Of a DNA stretch of 6,522 nt, positions 1 to 6,103 are shown piece after piece (within the stretch, counting starts at the first letter, position 1; the number at the start of each line of letters is the position of its first letter). Below the pieces are notes generated by a model. It saw only the letters and a list, made by a program, of their open reading frames with translations, was not told where the DNA came from and did not search any database. The stretch lies in assembly GCA_937901455.1 (NCBI GenBank), contig CALDIA010000092.1, positions 1 to 6,522 on the forward strand, written 5' to 3'. The translations under genes were made by a program, and so were the position numbers. This DNA comes from an uncultured Bacteroidales bacterium. Lineage in GTDB: Bacteria; Bacteroidota; Bacteroidia; Bacteroidales; WCHB1-69.

Positions 1-1949
1 GGGAAAGACAGCTTGTATTGCCCGCGAAGCCGCCCGCCAGTGCCATAGTCCACCACGCCTTGCATCAGCCGCACGGTCTTGAATGCGGTGATTTGGTCAA
101 TGGCTTCATTGGTCTTAGGAATATTGGTGAAGATGACATTGCCGTCTTTGTCGCAGATGCGGGTGATGAAGATGGGCTCAACATACACCCCTTGATTGGG
201 GAAGCAATTGATGGCACCCACCTGCTCGTATAACGAAAGTTCACAGGCTCCTAAGCAGATGGAGGGTACCGCGGGGATATCGGAGGTCATGCCCATGTTT
301 CGTACCAAGGTGATGACAGCCTCGGGGCCGAAGCGCTTCATGAGATAGGCCGATACTTGGTTCAGCGATTGTGCCAAAGCTTCGCGCAAGGGCATCATCT
401 GCCCCTCTTTGTAGCTACCTGAGTTGCGCGGTGTCCATGTCCCTCCCGGAGTCTCAATGGTTACCGGCACATTCGGGACCATGGTGCAAGGGTCAAACTC
501 ACCGCTCTGCATGGCGACTGTATAGACGTATGGCTTGAATGTGGACCCCACCTGCCGCTTCGACAACTTCACATGATCGAATTGGAAGTATTCATAGTTG
601 ATGCCGCCCACGTAGGCTTTCACATGCCCCGTCTTGGCCTCCATACACATCAAACCACACTGGAGAAACGATTTGAAGTAACGGATAGAGTCGAAAGGAC
701 TCATCACGGTGTCAATGATGCCTGCGTGGGTGTATAGTTGCATCTTTACCTTCTTGTTGAACTGCTCCTTGATCTGTTCATCGGTCAGACCGGCATCCTT
801 GGCCCGGTCGTAACGTTCCGTAAGTCTGGCAGCATTCCAGAGGATACGCTCGGTTTGCTCTTCGGAGATGTTTACAAAAGGCGCATTTTTGTTGCCCTTG
901 ATGTGGTTGAAGAAGAGGGGCTGCAGATAGTCGCACACGTGCTCCTTGACAGCGGCTTCAGCATGACGCTGCATACGCGCATTGATGGTGGTGTAGATCT
1001 TCAAACCGTCACAGTAAAGGTCGTATTGGGTGCCGTCTTTCTTGGGATGGTCAATGCACCACTGTTTGAGGTACATGCGCAAGTATTCACGGAAATAGGT
1101 GGCGATACCAGCATAGTGCGCTTGCGACTTGAATTTGGAGATGTCGATGGGGAGTGCTTTTAGGGAATCACAAGCGGTGGCATCTATGTATTTGTATTTC
1201 TTCATTTGCCCCAGCACCGTATTCCGGCGGTCGAGGGAAGCCTGATAGTGGCGGCGCGGGCTGTACTTGGTCGGAGCTTTGAGCATGCCCACTAACACTG
1301 CGGCTTCCTCGTAGTTTATTTCGGCAGGCGACTTATCAAAGTAGGTTCTGGCTGCCGACTTGATGCCTACGGCATTGTTGCCGAAGTCCACAGTGTTATA
1401 GTACATGGCGAGAATCTCATCCTTGGAATATTGGCGTTCCAGCTTGGCGGCCACCACCCACTCTTTGAACTTGGTGAAGATAAGTTTGATCTTTCCCGCA
1501 TTGGGGTCGCGCGGGAAGAGGTTCTTGGCCAATTGCTGGGATATGGTACTGCCACCTCCACGACGATGGAAGGTGACCACACCAAGGCCCACTCTGAAGA
1601 GCGCCTTCACGTCAACACCCGAATGCTGATAGAAACGGGCATCCTCTGTGGCCACTAATGCATCCTTGAGGGGCTGCGAAAGGTCGGCATATTTGCAGTT
1701 GGAACGATTCTCGCGATAATAGGTGCCCAACAACTCGCCATCTTCAGAGATGACTTCCGTGGCTAAGTTCGCCGACGGACTCTCCAACTCCGAGAAGGAA
1801 GGCATGTAACCCATCCATCCCATCGAGATGAAAATGAAAATGAGACATACCAAACCTACCAAGGAAAAATAGACAATCCAGAATTTCTTGATCCAGGAGG
1901 ACTTCTTCTTGGAGGCTTCTTTGCTGTCGCTGCCGTTTGTGGAATACAT
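1..1949 (-). CDS. mrcA: Class A penicillin-binding protein 1A (transglycosylase/transpeptidase), C-terminus cut by window edge
   Basis: Bifunctional peptidoglycan synthase of the inner membrane: it polymerises lipid II into glycan strands and cross-links the stem peptides. About 649 residues are visible. A basic N-terminus is followed by one membrane anchor (about 23-47). The GT51 transglycosylase domain (about 65-240) shows all the expected motifs: EDARFYQH with catalytic Glu102, GGSTISQQLAKN (132-143), KEWVVAAKLE with second Glu163, GNNAVGIKSAA, and EAAVLVGMLKAPTKYSP. A linker leads into the transpeptidase domain, with the serine box S469-T-F-K472 and SLN at 528-530. The KTG box should lie just outside the window, because the frame is open to base 1 and stops shortly after GTGGRLRGQYKLSF. 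The ATG at 1949 is chosen because it gives the usual short cytoplasmic tail before the anchor. It lies 21 bp after the beta-helix gene, so co-transcription is likely. The symbol follows common annotation use; the family call is firm from the motifs. Confidence 0.95.
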   Translation of the reverse strand, partial: MYSTNGSDSKEASKKKSSWIKKFWIVYFSLVGLVCLIFIFISMGWMGYMPSFSELESPSANLATEVISEDGELLGTYYRENRSNCKYADLSQPLKDALVATEDARFYQHSGVDVKALFRVGLGVVTFHRRGGGSTISQQLAKNLFPRDPNAGKIKLIFTKFKEWVVAAKLERQYSKDEILAMYYNTVDFGNNAVGIKSAARTYFDKSPAEINYEEAAVLVGMLKAPTKYSPRRHYQASLDRRNTVLGQMKKYKYIDATACDSLKALPIDISKFKSQAHYAGIATYFREYLRMYLKQWCIDHPKKDGTQYDLYCDGLKIYTTINARMQRHAEAAVKEHVCDYLQPLFFNHIKGNKNAPFVNISEEQTERILWNAARLTERYDRAKDAGLTDEQIKEQFNKKVKMQLYTHAGIIDTVMSPFDSIRYFKSFLQCGLMCMEAKTGHVKAYVGGINYEYFQFDHVKLSKRQVGSTFKPYVYTVAMQSGEFDPCTMVPNVPVTIETPGGTWTPRNSGSYKEGQMMPLREALAQSLNQVSAYLMKRFGPEAVITLVRNMGMTSDIPAVPSICLGACELSLYEQVGAINCFPNQGVYVEPIFITRICDKDGNVIFTNIPKTNEAIDQITAFKTVRLMQGVVDYGTGGRLRGQYKLSF

Positions 1950-1970
1950 GATGTGATAGCTTGTGAGACT

Positions 1971-4166
1971 TTAGTTTACAGATGTAATGGAGAAAGAACT
2001 GCCAACGGTAAAGGTCTTGCTGCTTCCTCCCGAGTAGGTTGCACCAGTGTAGTAGTTGTGAAAATTGGTGCCACCCGATACGGAGCCGCCATATTTCAAA
2101 GTGTAGCTGCCAGCAGTAAATTCGGGACTGCTGAAGATTAGTGCAACAGAAGAGGAACTGCCTCCTCCTCCTGGCCATCCTCCACCGCCACCAGATAGGG
2201 ACGGAACGTAGAAGGTCATAATCTCTGCATTGTCGCTGTTGCGGATAATCTGGATGTAGTTGTTGCCAGAATGGGTGTATTTGAGACTATGTTGTGTGCA
2301 GGCCGAAGAGGTAGGCGAGGAGAACATGCCGTTCGGGGCCGTGCCGATGATAGTGCCCCCAGTAATGCTGAAGGTGTTGTTGTCACAGTCGAAAGACTCT
2401 TCTGGTGTCTGGTTGGCGGCTGCAATGGTGAAACCTCCAGTAATGTACAGTTGGCCGTTACTGTCGATGGCGTCATTCTTGGTGGAGGCAGCATAGGTGG
2501 TGCCTCCGTTGATGGTCAGACGTGTGGACGCGTTCATGGCGTCATCGCCCGTGGCGGTGACGGTGAGCTGCCCACCGTTGATAGTTAGCATAGCTTTGCT
2601 TTCGATACCTTCACCGCCCTCGTTGTTCTGAGTGCAGGTGACAGTGATGATGCCACTGTTGATGGTGACATTTCCGTCGCTTCGGATACCCTTTGGGTTG
2701 CAATAGTCGCTGCTGCTGCCACCACCACCTCCTGGCCATCCGCCACCGCCACCAGAGGAAACGGTAAAGCGCTCACCACTGGTGGAGACCTGTAGGATGA
2801 GGGCAGAGTCGCTCTCGTTGAGTACACCGATGGTGATGGCGCCACCGGCACGGATACCTTTGCCGCCACTGCCCGTACTGCTGCATGTGATGTTGCCTCC
2901 AGTAATGCTGAGCGTGCCGTCACTTTTGATACAACTGCTCGAATATGAATCCTTGGTGGATCCGGTTACGGTGTATGCCGCACCAGCCCCCGCAGTGGTG
3001 ATGTTAATAGTGCCACCGGTGATGCTGACATTGCCATCGGAAGAAATACCCCGCCCACCGTTGTTGCTGGAGGGGAGGGTGAGGGTGATGTCACCGCCGG
3101 TAATCACAACCTGATTGGTGGCAGTAATGGCGGTACAATACGAAGGGTCGTTGCCGGATGTAGTGCTCTCCAATACAGTTCCACCCGATGAGGTGATGTG
3201 GATGGTGCCCCCGTTGATGATTACGTCCTGGCCACTCTTCAGTCCTTTCGACTGATTGCCGCTGTGGATGATGGTTATGGAACCGCCGTTGATGGTCAGG
3301 GTGCTGTCGCACTTGATAGCCTTGGTGTCCACGGTCGAACTGCTGACCTGAATGGTGCCCCCGTTGATGGTTACGAAGCCAGCATCCCCATCAATGCCGT
3401 CACCACTGTTGTTGATGGTCAGAGAACCATTGTTCATCACAAAGTAGTCGCAGTGCAGGGCGTCGTTGACCGCCGAGGACACCGTGATGTTGCCATTGTT
3501 GATTTTGATATGGTCGTCGCTATGGATGCCGTTTTGGGCTAACCCACTGACGGTTAGTGCGCCACTGCCGTTGAAGATAATCTGCCCCTTGCTCTGGAAG
3601 GCAGCTTTGTTGGTGTTGCCTGTGCCGTCGGTAAGTGTATTGCTGCCTGATAGGTAAACATGAAGTTTCTGATCCACCACCGAATAAAAAGCCGGACCGC
3701 TAGCATTGGTGATGGAGACACCTTCCAAGTATAAATTGTACTGGCTGTCACTGGTGATGGTCAAGGAACCAGAGGCGGTGCTACCCGACACATGGTAGTT
3801 GATGTCGGCAATGTGCCCGGAGGCCGTTACCACCACAGCCCCATTGTTGGCATTGATGGCCACCCCCGCATCTGACAAGGGATTCACAATGGTTACGTTG
3901 GAACCATCGTAGGTGATGAAAATGTCGCCGGCAGCTGCCGAGGAACTGCTGAAAGTGATGCTGTCAATCTCAGTGAGCGGGAACGACATCGTGTTGTCAA
4001 CATTGTTGAACCAGGCGTTGTCATTTTGGAATGTGATACTGTCAATTTCAGTGACGGCCTTGTCGAAGGTTACAGCACCGTCGTGATGTATGTGCAGTAC
4101 GTTTTGGGCGGAGGCGGAGATGACCAGGGCGGCCCATATAATGACGAGGATGGCTGTTTTTTTCAT
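1971..4166 (-). CDS. Secreted right-handed beta-helix protein, Cthe_2159/DUF4353-type carbohydrate-binding
   Basis: Exported 731-residue protein. A signal peptide (MKKTAILVIIWAALVISASA, probable cut before Gln21) precedes two copies of TEIDSITF (39-46, 65-72), a module common in Bacteroidota surface proteins. From about 80 to 610 the chain is a ladder of short beta-rungs, each built around I-N/T-G-G (for example 267, 292, 317, 355, 382, 421, 529, 552, 575, 601), alternating with turns such as GDGIDGD, GIRSDG and NDAIDSNG. This is the pattern of the Cthe_2159 family, whose founding clostridial member is a calcium-containing parallel beta-helix that binds cellulose and pectin-like polymers. Two glycine linkers with core GGGGGWPGGGG sit at 472-483 and 659-669, and the Ser/Gly-rich C-terminus (about 675-731) is typical of the family. 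No catalytic motif, lipobox or T9SS sorting domain is visible, so a binding or adhesive role is inference. Its ATG overlaps the previous stop, and the PBP gene follows 21 bp later. Confidence 0.88.
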   Translation of the reverse strand: MKKTAILVIIWAALVISASAQNVLHIHHDGAVTFDKAVTEIDSITFQNDNAWFNNVDNTMSFPLTEIDSITFSSSSAAAGDIFITYDGSNVTIVNPLSDAGVAINANNGAVVVTASGHIADINYHVSGSTASGSLTITSDSQYNLYLEGVSITNASGPAFYSVVDQKLHVYLSGSNTLTDGTGNTNKAAFQSKGQIIFNGSGALTVSGLAQNGIHSDDHIKINNGNITVSSAVNDALHCDYFVMNNGSLTINNSGDGIDGDAGFVTINGGTIQVSSSTVDTKAIKCDSTLTINGGSITIIHSGNQSKGLKSGQDVIINGGTIHITSSGGTVLESTTSGNDPSYCTAITATNQVVITGGDITLTLPSSNNGGRGISSDGNVSITGGTINITTAGAGAAYTVTGSTKDSYSSSCIKSDGTLSITGGNITCSSTGSGGKGIRAGGAITIGVLNESDSALILQVSTSGERFTVSSGGGGGWPGGGGGSSSDYCNPKGIRSDGNVTINSGIITVTCTQNNEGGEGIESKAMLTINGGQLTVTATGDDAMNASTRLTINGGTTYAASTKNDAIDSNGQLYITGGFTIAAANQTPEESFDCDNNTFSITGGTIIGTAPNGMFSSPTSSACTQHSLKYTHSGNNYIQIIRNSDNAEIMTFYVPSLSGGGGGWPGGGGSSSSVALIFSSPEFTAGSYTLKYGGSVSGGTNFHNYYTGATYSGGSSKTFTVGSSFSITSVN
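2167..2195 (-). repeat. Glycine-linker DNA repeat (WPGGGG), C-terminal copy
   Basis: This 29-bp stretch matches 2728-2756 with a single difference (2181 T versus 2742 G on the plus strand). It encodes the WPGGGG core around Trp664, between the end of the beta-helix region and the Ser/Gly-rich C-terminal segment. The two copies are exactly 561 bp (187 codons) apart, so they are in the same reading frame. Confidence 0.85.
2728..2756 (-). repeat. Glycine-linker DNA repeat (WPGGGG), internal copy
   Basis: Partner of 2167-2195, coding for the glycine-rich loop around Trp477 that interrupts the beta-helix after GERFTVSS. Glycine codons are naturally similar, but the conserved Trp-Pro core and near-identical DNA point to duplication or gene conversion. 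Confidence 0.85.
3202..3225 (-). repeat. Beta-helix rung DNA repeat, copy B
   Basis: This 24-bp stretch coding for the VIINGGTIH rung matches 3352-3375 with one mismatch, exactly 150 bp (two 25-residue rungs) away. A weaker copy lies between them in the same 75-bp phase (3277-3300). The near-identity shows rung duplication at DNA level in this part of the gene (residues about 265-325). Confidence 0.75.
3352..3375 (-). repeat. Beta-helix rung DNA repeat, copy A
   Basis: Partner of 3202-3225, coding for the FVTINGGTIQ rung at about residue 264-272. The 75-bp phase corresponds to one 25-residue unit of the helix (INGG at 267, 292 and 317). Confidence 0.75.
3951..3974 (-). repeat. TEIDSITF module, copy 2
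   Basis: Encodes residues 65-72 of the beta-helix protein. It is identical in protein to the copy at residues 39-46, 26 residues (78 bp) earlier in the gene, but differs at three silent third-codon positions. That suggests selection on the peptide or an old duplication rather than a recent one. Confidence 0.8.
4029..4052 (-). repeat. TEIDSITF module, copy 1
   Basis: Encodes residues 39-46 of the beta-helix protein, just after the signal peptide. A diverged version, AISKMTF, occurs at residues 69-75 of the small upstream protein. IDSITF-like units are frequent in Bacteroidota exported proteins; their function is not known to me. Confidence 0.8.
4163..4166 (-). other. ATGA stop/start overlap (translational coupling)
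   Basis: On the minus strand ATG (4166-4164) of the beta-helix gene and TGA (4165-4163) of the small T9SS gene share bases in the tetranucleotide ATGA. Such overlaps usually couple translation of the second gene to termination of the first, which suggests that the two exported proteins are made together. Confidence 0.85.
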
Positions 4167-4636
4167 AGTTTGCTGATTTTAAAGGTTATACCATCCACTT
4201 GTATAAGGTAAAGACCACGGGAGTAGCGACTCATATCTATGGGCTCATCGTTGGAACAGGAACCCTGAAGCAGGAGCCGCCCATCGTATGAAAAGAGACT
4301 GTAGAGACTTCTTTCCTGTTGGTTATGATGAACATAAAGATTTTGAGACACTGGGTTGGGGTATATCTTCAATTCAGGAGTCTCTATATCTTCGATAGAG
4401 GAAGGGGCGGAGAAGGTCATCTTGGAAATAGCCGATAAAAGAAAAGAGTATGGGATACCGTTGCCTTCATCCACAAAGAGATAGTTGTCGTTGAAATAAA
4501 GTTTGCCAGACTCGTTCACATTGAGTGTTTGGTCGGCAGCCGAATTAAAACTGATGGTAACAATAGTCTGGGCCTGCAAAGAGGTCGTTAGGCCAAGAGC
4601 AAGAACCGTCAGTATGATTAACAGTTTTTTCATCAT
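4163..4636 (-). CDS. Small secreted protein with T9SS type A C-terminal sorting domain
   Basis: A 157-residue protein. The start is taken at the first ATG of the ATGATGAAAAAA stretch (4636; 4633 is equally possible). Extending to 4684 would put the start upstream of the -7 box and hide the signal peptide. The signal peptide is MMKKLLIILTVLALGLTTSLQA, with a likely cut before Gln23. A short module (about 25-78) follows, ending in AISKMTFSAPSS, which resembles the IDSITFSSS units of the next gene. Residues about 89-157 form a typical type IX sorting domain: LKIYPNPVSQNLYV, then YSLFSYDGRLLLQG, then IDMSRYSRGLYLIQV and a final FKISKL. Known members of this class cross the outer membrane through the Por/T9SS machinery and are usually anchored on the cell surface after the domain is removed. 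The mature protein is very small, with no enzymatic motif, so its own function is unknown. The 4-bp stop/start overlap ties its expression to the beta-helix protein. Confidence 0.88.
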   Translation of the reverse strand: MMKKLLIILTVLALGLTTSLQAQTIVTISFNSAADQTLNVNESGKLYFNDNYLFVDEGNGIPYSFLLSAISKMTFSAPSSIEDIETPELKIYPNPVSQNLYVHHNQQERSLYSLFSYDGRLLLQGSCSNDEPIDMSRYSRGLYLIQVDGITFKISKL

Positions 4637-4661
4637 TGTATAAAATATGATAAATAAACGG

Positions 4662-4669
4662 CAAAAATA
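4662..4669 (-). promoter_or_regulatory. Putative Bacteroidota -7 promoter box (TATTTTTG)
   Basis: TATTTTTG matches the TAnnTTTG -7 consensus of the Bacteroidota primary sigma factor. It lies 25 bp upstream of the ATG at 4636, in the AT-rich 76-bp gap (4637-4712) after cysN. This would give a leader of roughly 20 nt. The -33 element is weak: a TTG at 4684-4682 is too close (12 bp) and a T-run at 4698-4692 is slightly far (22 bp). The same T-run follows the cysN stop, but no convincing stem precedes it, so I do not call a terminator. If real, this promoter drives the small T9SS gene, the beta-helix gene and the PBP gene separately from cysDN. Confidence 0.4.
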
Positions 4670-4712
4670 GCAAAATTTATACAATGTGGAGAAAAAAAGA
4701 TGCGTTGTCTGC

Positions 4713-5987
4713 TTATTCGATCATGCCCGCCCCCACGGTTTCGAAACTGTCGGGGTCTATGAAGATGACCGATCCGGTGGTTCGGTTGTCGGTGTAGGCA
4801 TCTACTACCAGCGGGTTGGCGGTTTTGACGGAAATGCAGGCAATGTCGTTCATCTTGAGGCTCGTCATATCCGCTACATGCTCCAAGGTGCTGATATCAA
4901 TCTTGTAGTCGATAGCCTGCACCATGCCGATGGTTTCCGAAACGGCCGAGCGGATGATATACCGTTTGCGCAATTGCATTTCACACTCGTTGAGCCAGCA
5001 ACAGCGCATTTTAAACTGCTGGGTAACAGCTGGTTGTGGCCCGTTGGCATCTACCAGCATGTCACCACGACTGATGTCAATATCGTCTTCCAACAAAACA
5101 GAAACCGACTGTGGTGTGTATGATGTATCTAACTCATTTTCTGCCTGCATGATAGCCTGTACCTTGCTCTCCAGACCGGAAGGCAATACGCGCACACGGT
5201 CGCCCTTGTGCAGCACTCCGCCCGACATGCGGCCTGCGTAGGCACGGTAGTCGGGGTACTTGTCGGAGATGGGTCTGATGACATATTGTACGGGGAGGCG
5301 CAAAGGTTCTCCTTTATCGCCAGTCTTATGTTCAATGGAAACGGTCTCCAATAAATGCATCAGCGTTCCGTCAGTGTACCATGGCATGTTGGCAGAAGGT
5401 TCCACAACGTTGTCGCCATATTTGGCGGAGATGGGGATGAAGAGCAACTGCGCCTCAATCCCAATTTTGGTGGCCATCGCTTTGTAGTGTTGCTGTATGT
5501 CAGAGAATATTTCTTCCGAAAAGTTTACCAAATCCATCTTGTTGACACACACGGTGATGAAAGGGATTCCGAGCAGAGAGGCGATGTATGAGTGTCGCAC
5601 AGTTTGTTCCACTACGCCGTTGCGCGCATCGATGAGGATGATGGCAAGGTCGGCGGTGGATGCGCCCGTCACCATGTTGCGGGTGTATTGGATGTGCCCC
5701 GGTGTGTCGGCAATGATGAATTTGCGCTTGGGAGTGGCAAAGTAGCGGTAGGCCACATCTATAGTGATGCCCTGCTCTCGTTCTGCCCGCAAGCCGTCGG
5801 TGAGCAAGGCGAGGTTTACCTCTTCGTTGCCCCTGCTTCTTGAGGCAGCCTCTACAGCCTCTAATTGGTCCTCAAATATGGATTTGCTGTCGTATAATAA
5901 TCTTCCGATGAGGGTGCTTTTCCCATCATCCACGCTGCCCGCCGTCGTGAAGCGTAGCAGTTCCATGTCTAAATATCCGTTGTTCAT
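4713..5987 (-). CDS. cysN: Sulfate adenylyltransferase subunit 1 (GTPase), CysN
   Basis: Regulatory GTPase subunit of ATP sulfurylase. GTP hydrolysis by CysN drives the unfavourable formation of APS from ATP and sulfate by CysD, in the cytoplasm. The 424-residue protein has an elongation-factor-like G domain: P-loop GSVDDGKST (17-25), switch I EREQGITIDVAYRYF (69-83), DTPGH (94-98), NKMD (149-152) and ISAK (186-189). Two beta-barrel domains follow, with VLPSGLESKVQAI and EDDIDISRGDML recognisable, ending in VIFIDPDSFETVGAGMIE. It lacks the roughly 40-residue tail that E. coli CysN (475 residues) has after this point, and has no fused CysC kinase. The ATG at 5987 is preferred: it gives a short leader (MNNGYLD) before ELLRFTTAGSVDD, as in Bacteroides homologues as I recall them, and follows an A-rich stretch. 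An internal ATG at 5966 is the alternative. It lies downstream of cysD and is presumably in the same operon. Confidence 0.97.
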   Translation of the reverse strand: MNNGYLDMELLRFTTAGSVDDGKSTLIGRLLYDSKSIFEDQLEAVEAASRSRGNEEVNLALLTDGLRAEREQGITIDVAYRYFATPKRKFIIADTPGHIQYTRNMVTGASTADLAIILIDARNGVVEQTVRHSYIASLLGIPFITVCVNKMDLVNFSEEIFSDIQQHYKAMATKIGIEAQLLFIPISAKYGDNVVEPSANMPWYTDGTLMHLLETVSIEHKTGDKGEPLRLPVQYVIRPISDKYPDYRAYAGRMSGGVLHKGDRVRVLPSGLESKVQAIMQAENELDTSYTPQSVSVLLEDDIDISRGDMLVDANGPQPAVTQQFKMRCCWLNECEMQLRKRYIIRSAVSETIGMVQAIDYKIDISTLEHVADMTSLKMNDIACISVKTANPLVVDAYTDNRTTGSVIFIDPDSFETVGAGMIE

Positions 5988-6103
5988 ATTCTTTTCTTTG
6001 TTTACCCTACACTGCGGCTGTCGCCTTGTGTGGTTATTGGCGCTTTGTGCGTCTTGCCCTTCAGGGTTGCTTAATGAATGTTGTTTTAAATGTAATTCCT
6101 ATA
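5988..6103 (-). other. cysD-cysN intergenic spacer with possible imperfect hairpin
   Basis: This 116-bp gap contains no gene. Its promoter-distal half is GC-richer than expected for a Bacteroidota intergenic region. In transcript sense it holds CCCTGAAGGG, and then an imperfect stem at 6031-6009: ACAC-aa-GGC, loop GACA, GCC-gca-GTGT. It ends in an A-rich stretch just before the cysN ATG, probably serving as the translation start region. No strong -7 box is seen (TACATTTA is a one-base-off match), so cysD and cysN are probably still co-transcribed. The spacer may be a degenerate interspersed repeat or a weak processing site; this is a tentative reading. Confidence 0.35.

Noticed and set aside
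738..1163. Plus-strand open frame of 141 codons
   Set aside because: It lies entirely antisense to the PBP linker/transpeptidase coding region, which has strong family motifs; the plus-strand peptide has no recognisable domain.
1744..2178. Minus-strand open frame of 144 codons spanning the PBP start and the end of the beta-helix gene
   Set aside because: It is out of frame with both real genes and rich in His/Gln/Leu, as expected of a shadow frame; no domain is seen.
2585..2923. Minus-strand open frame of 112 codons inside the beta-helix gene
   Set aside because: It is an alternative frame of the Gly/Ser/Thr-rich repeats; an Ala/Val/Ser-rich peptide without motifs.
3198..3542. Plus-strand frame with repeated 'VDG' units resembling a repeat protein
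   Set aside because: The periodicity is the reverse complement of the INGG rungs; the real gene is on the minus strand with a signal peptide and a full-length fold.
2500..3600. Regularly spaced 'ccgttgatggt' units that look like a CRISPR array or tandem DNA repeat
   Set aside because: They encode the INGG/ITGG rungs of the beta-helix protein in an unbroken 731-codon frame; spacing varies and the units are degenerate, unlike CRISPR repeats.
4637..4684. N-terminal extension of the small T9SS protein to 4684
   Set aside because: It would place 16 extra residues before a perfect signal peptide, and the candidate -7 box would fall inside the coding region.
4690..4712. Rho-independent terminator after cysN
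   Set aside because: A run of seven T is present after the stop in transcript sense, but no stable stem precedes it.
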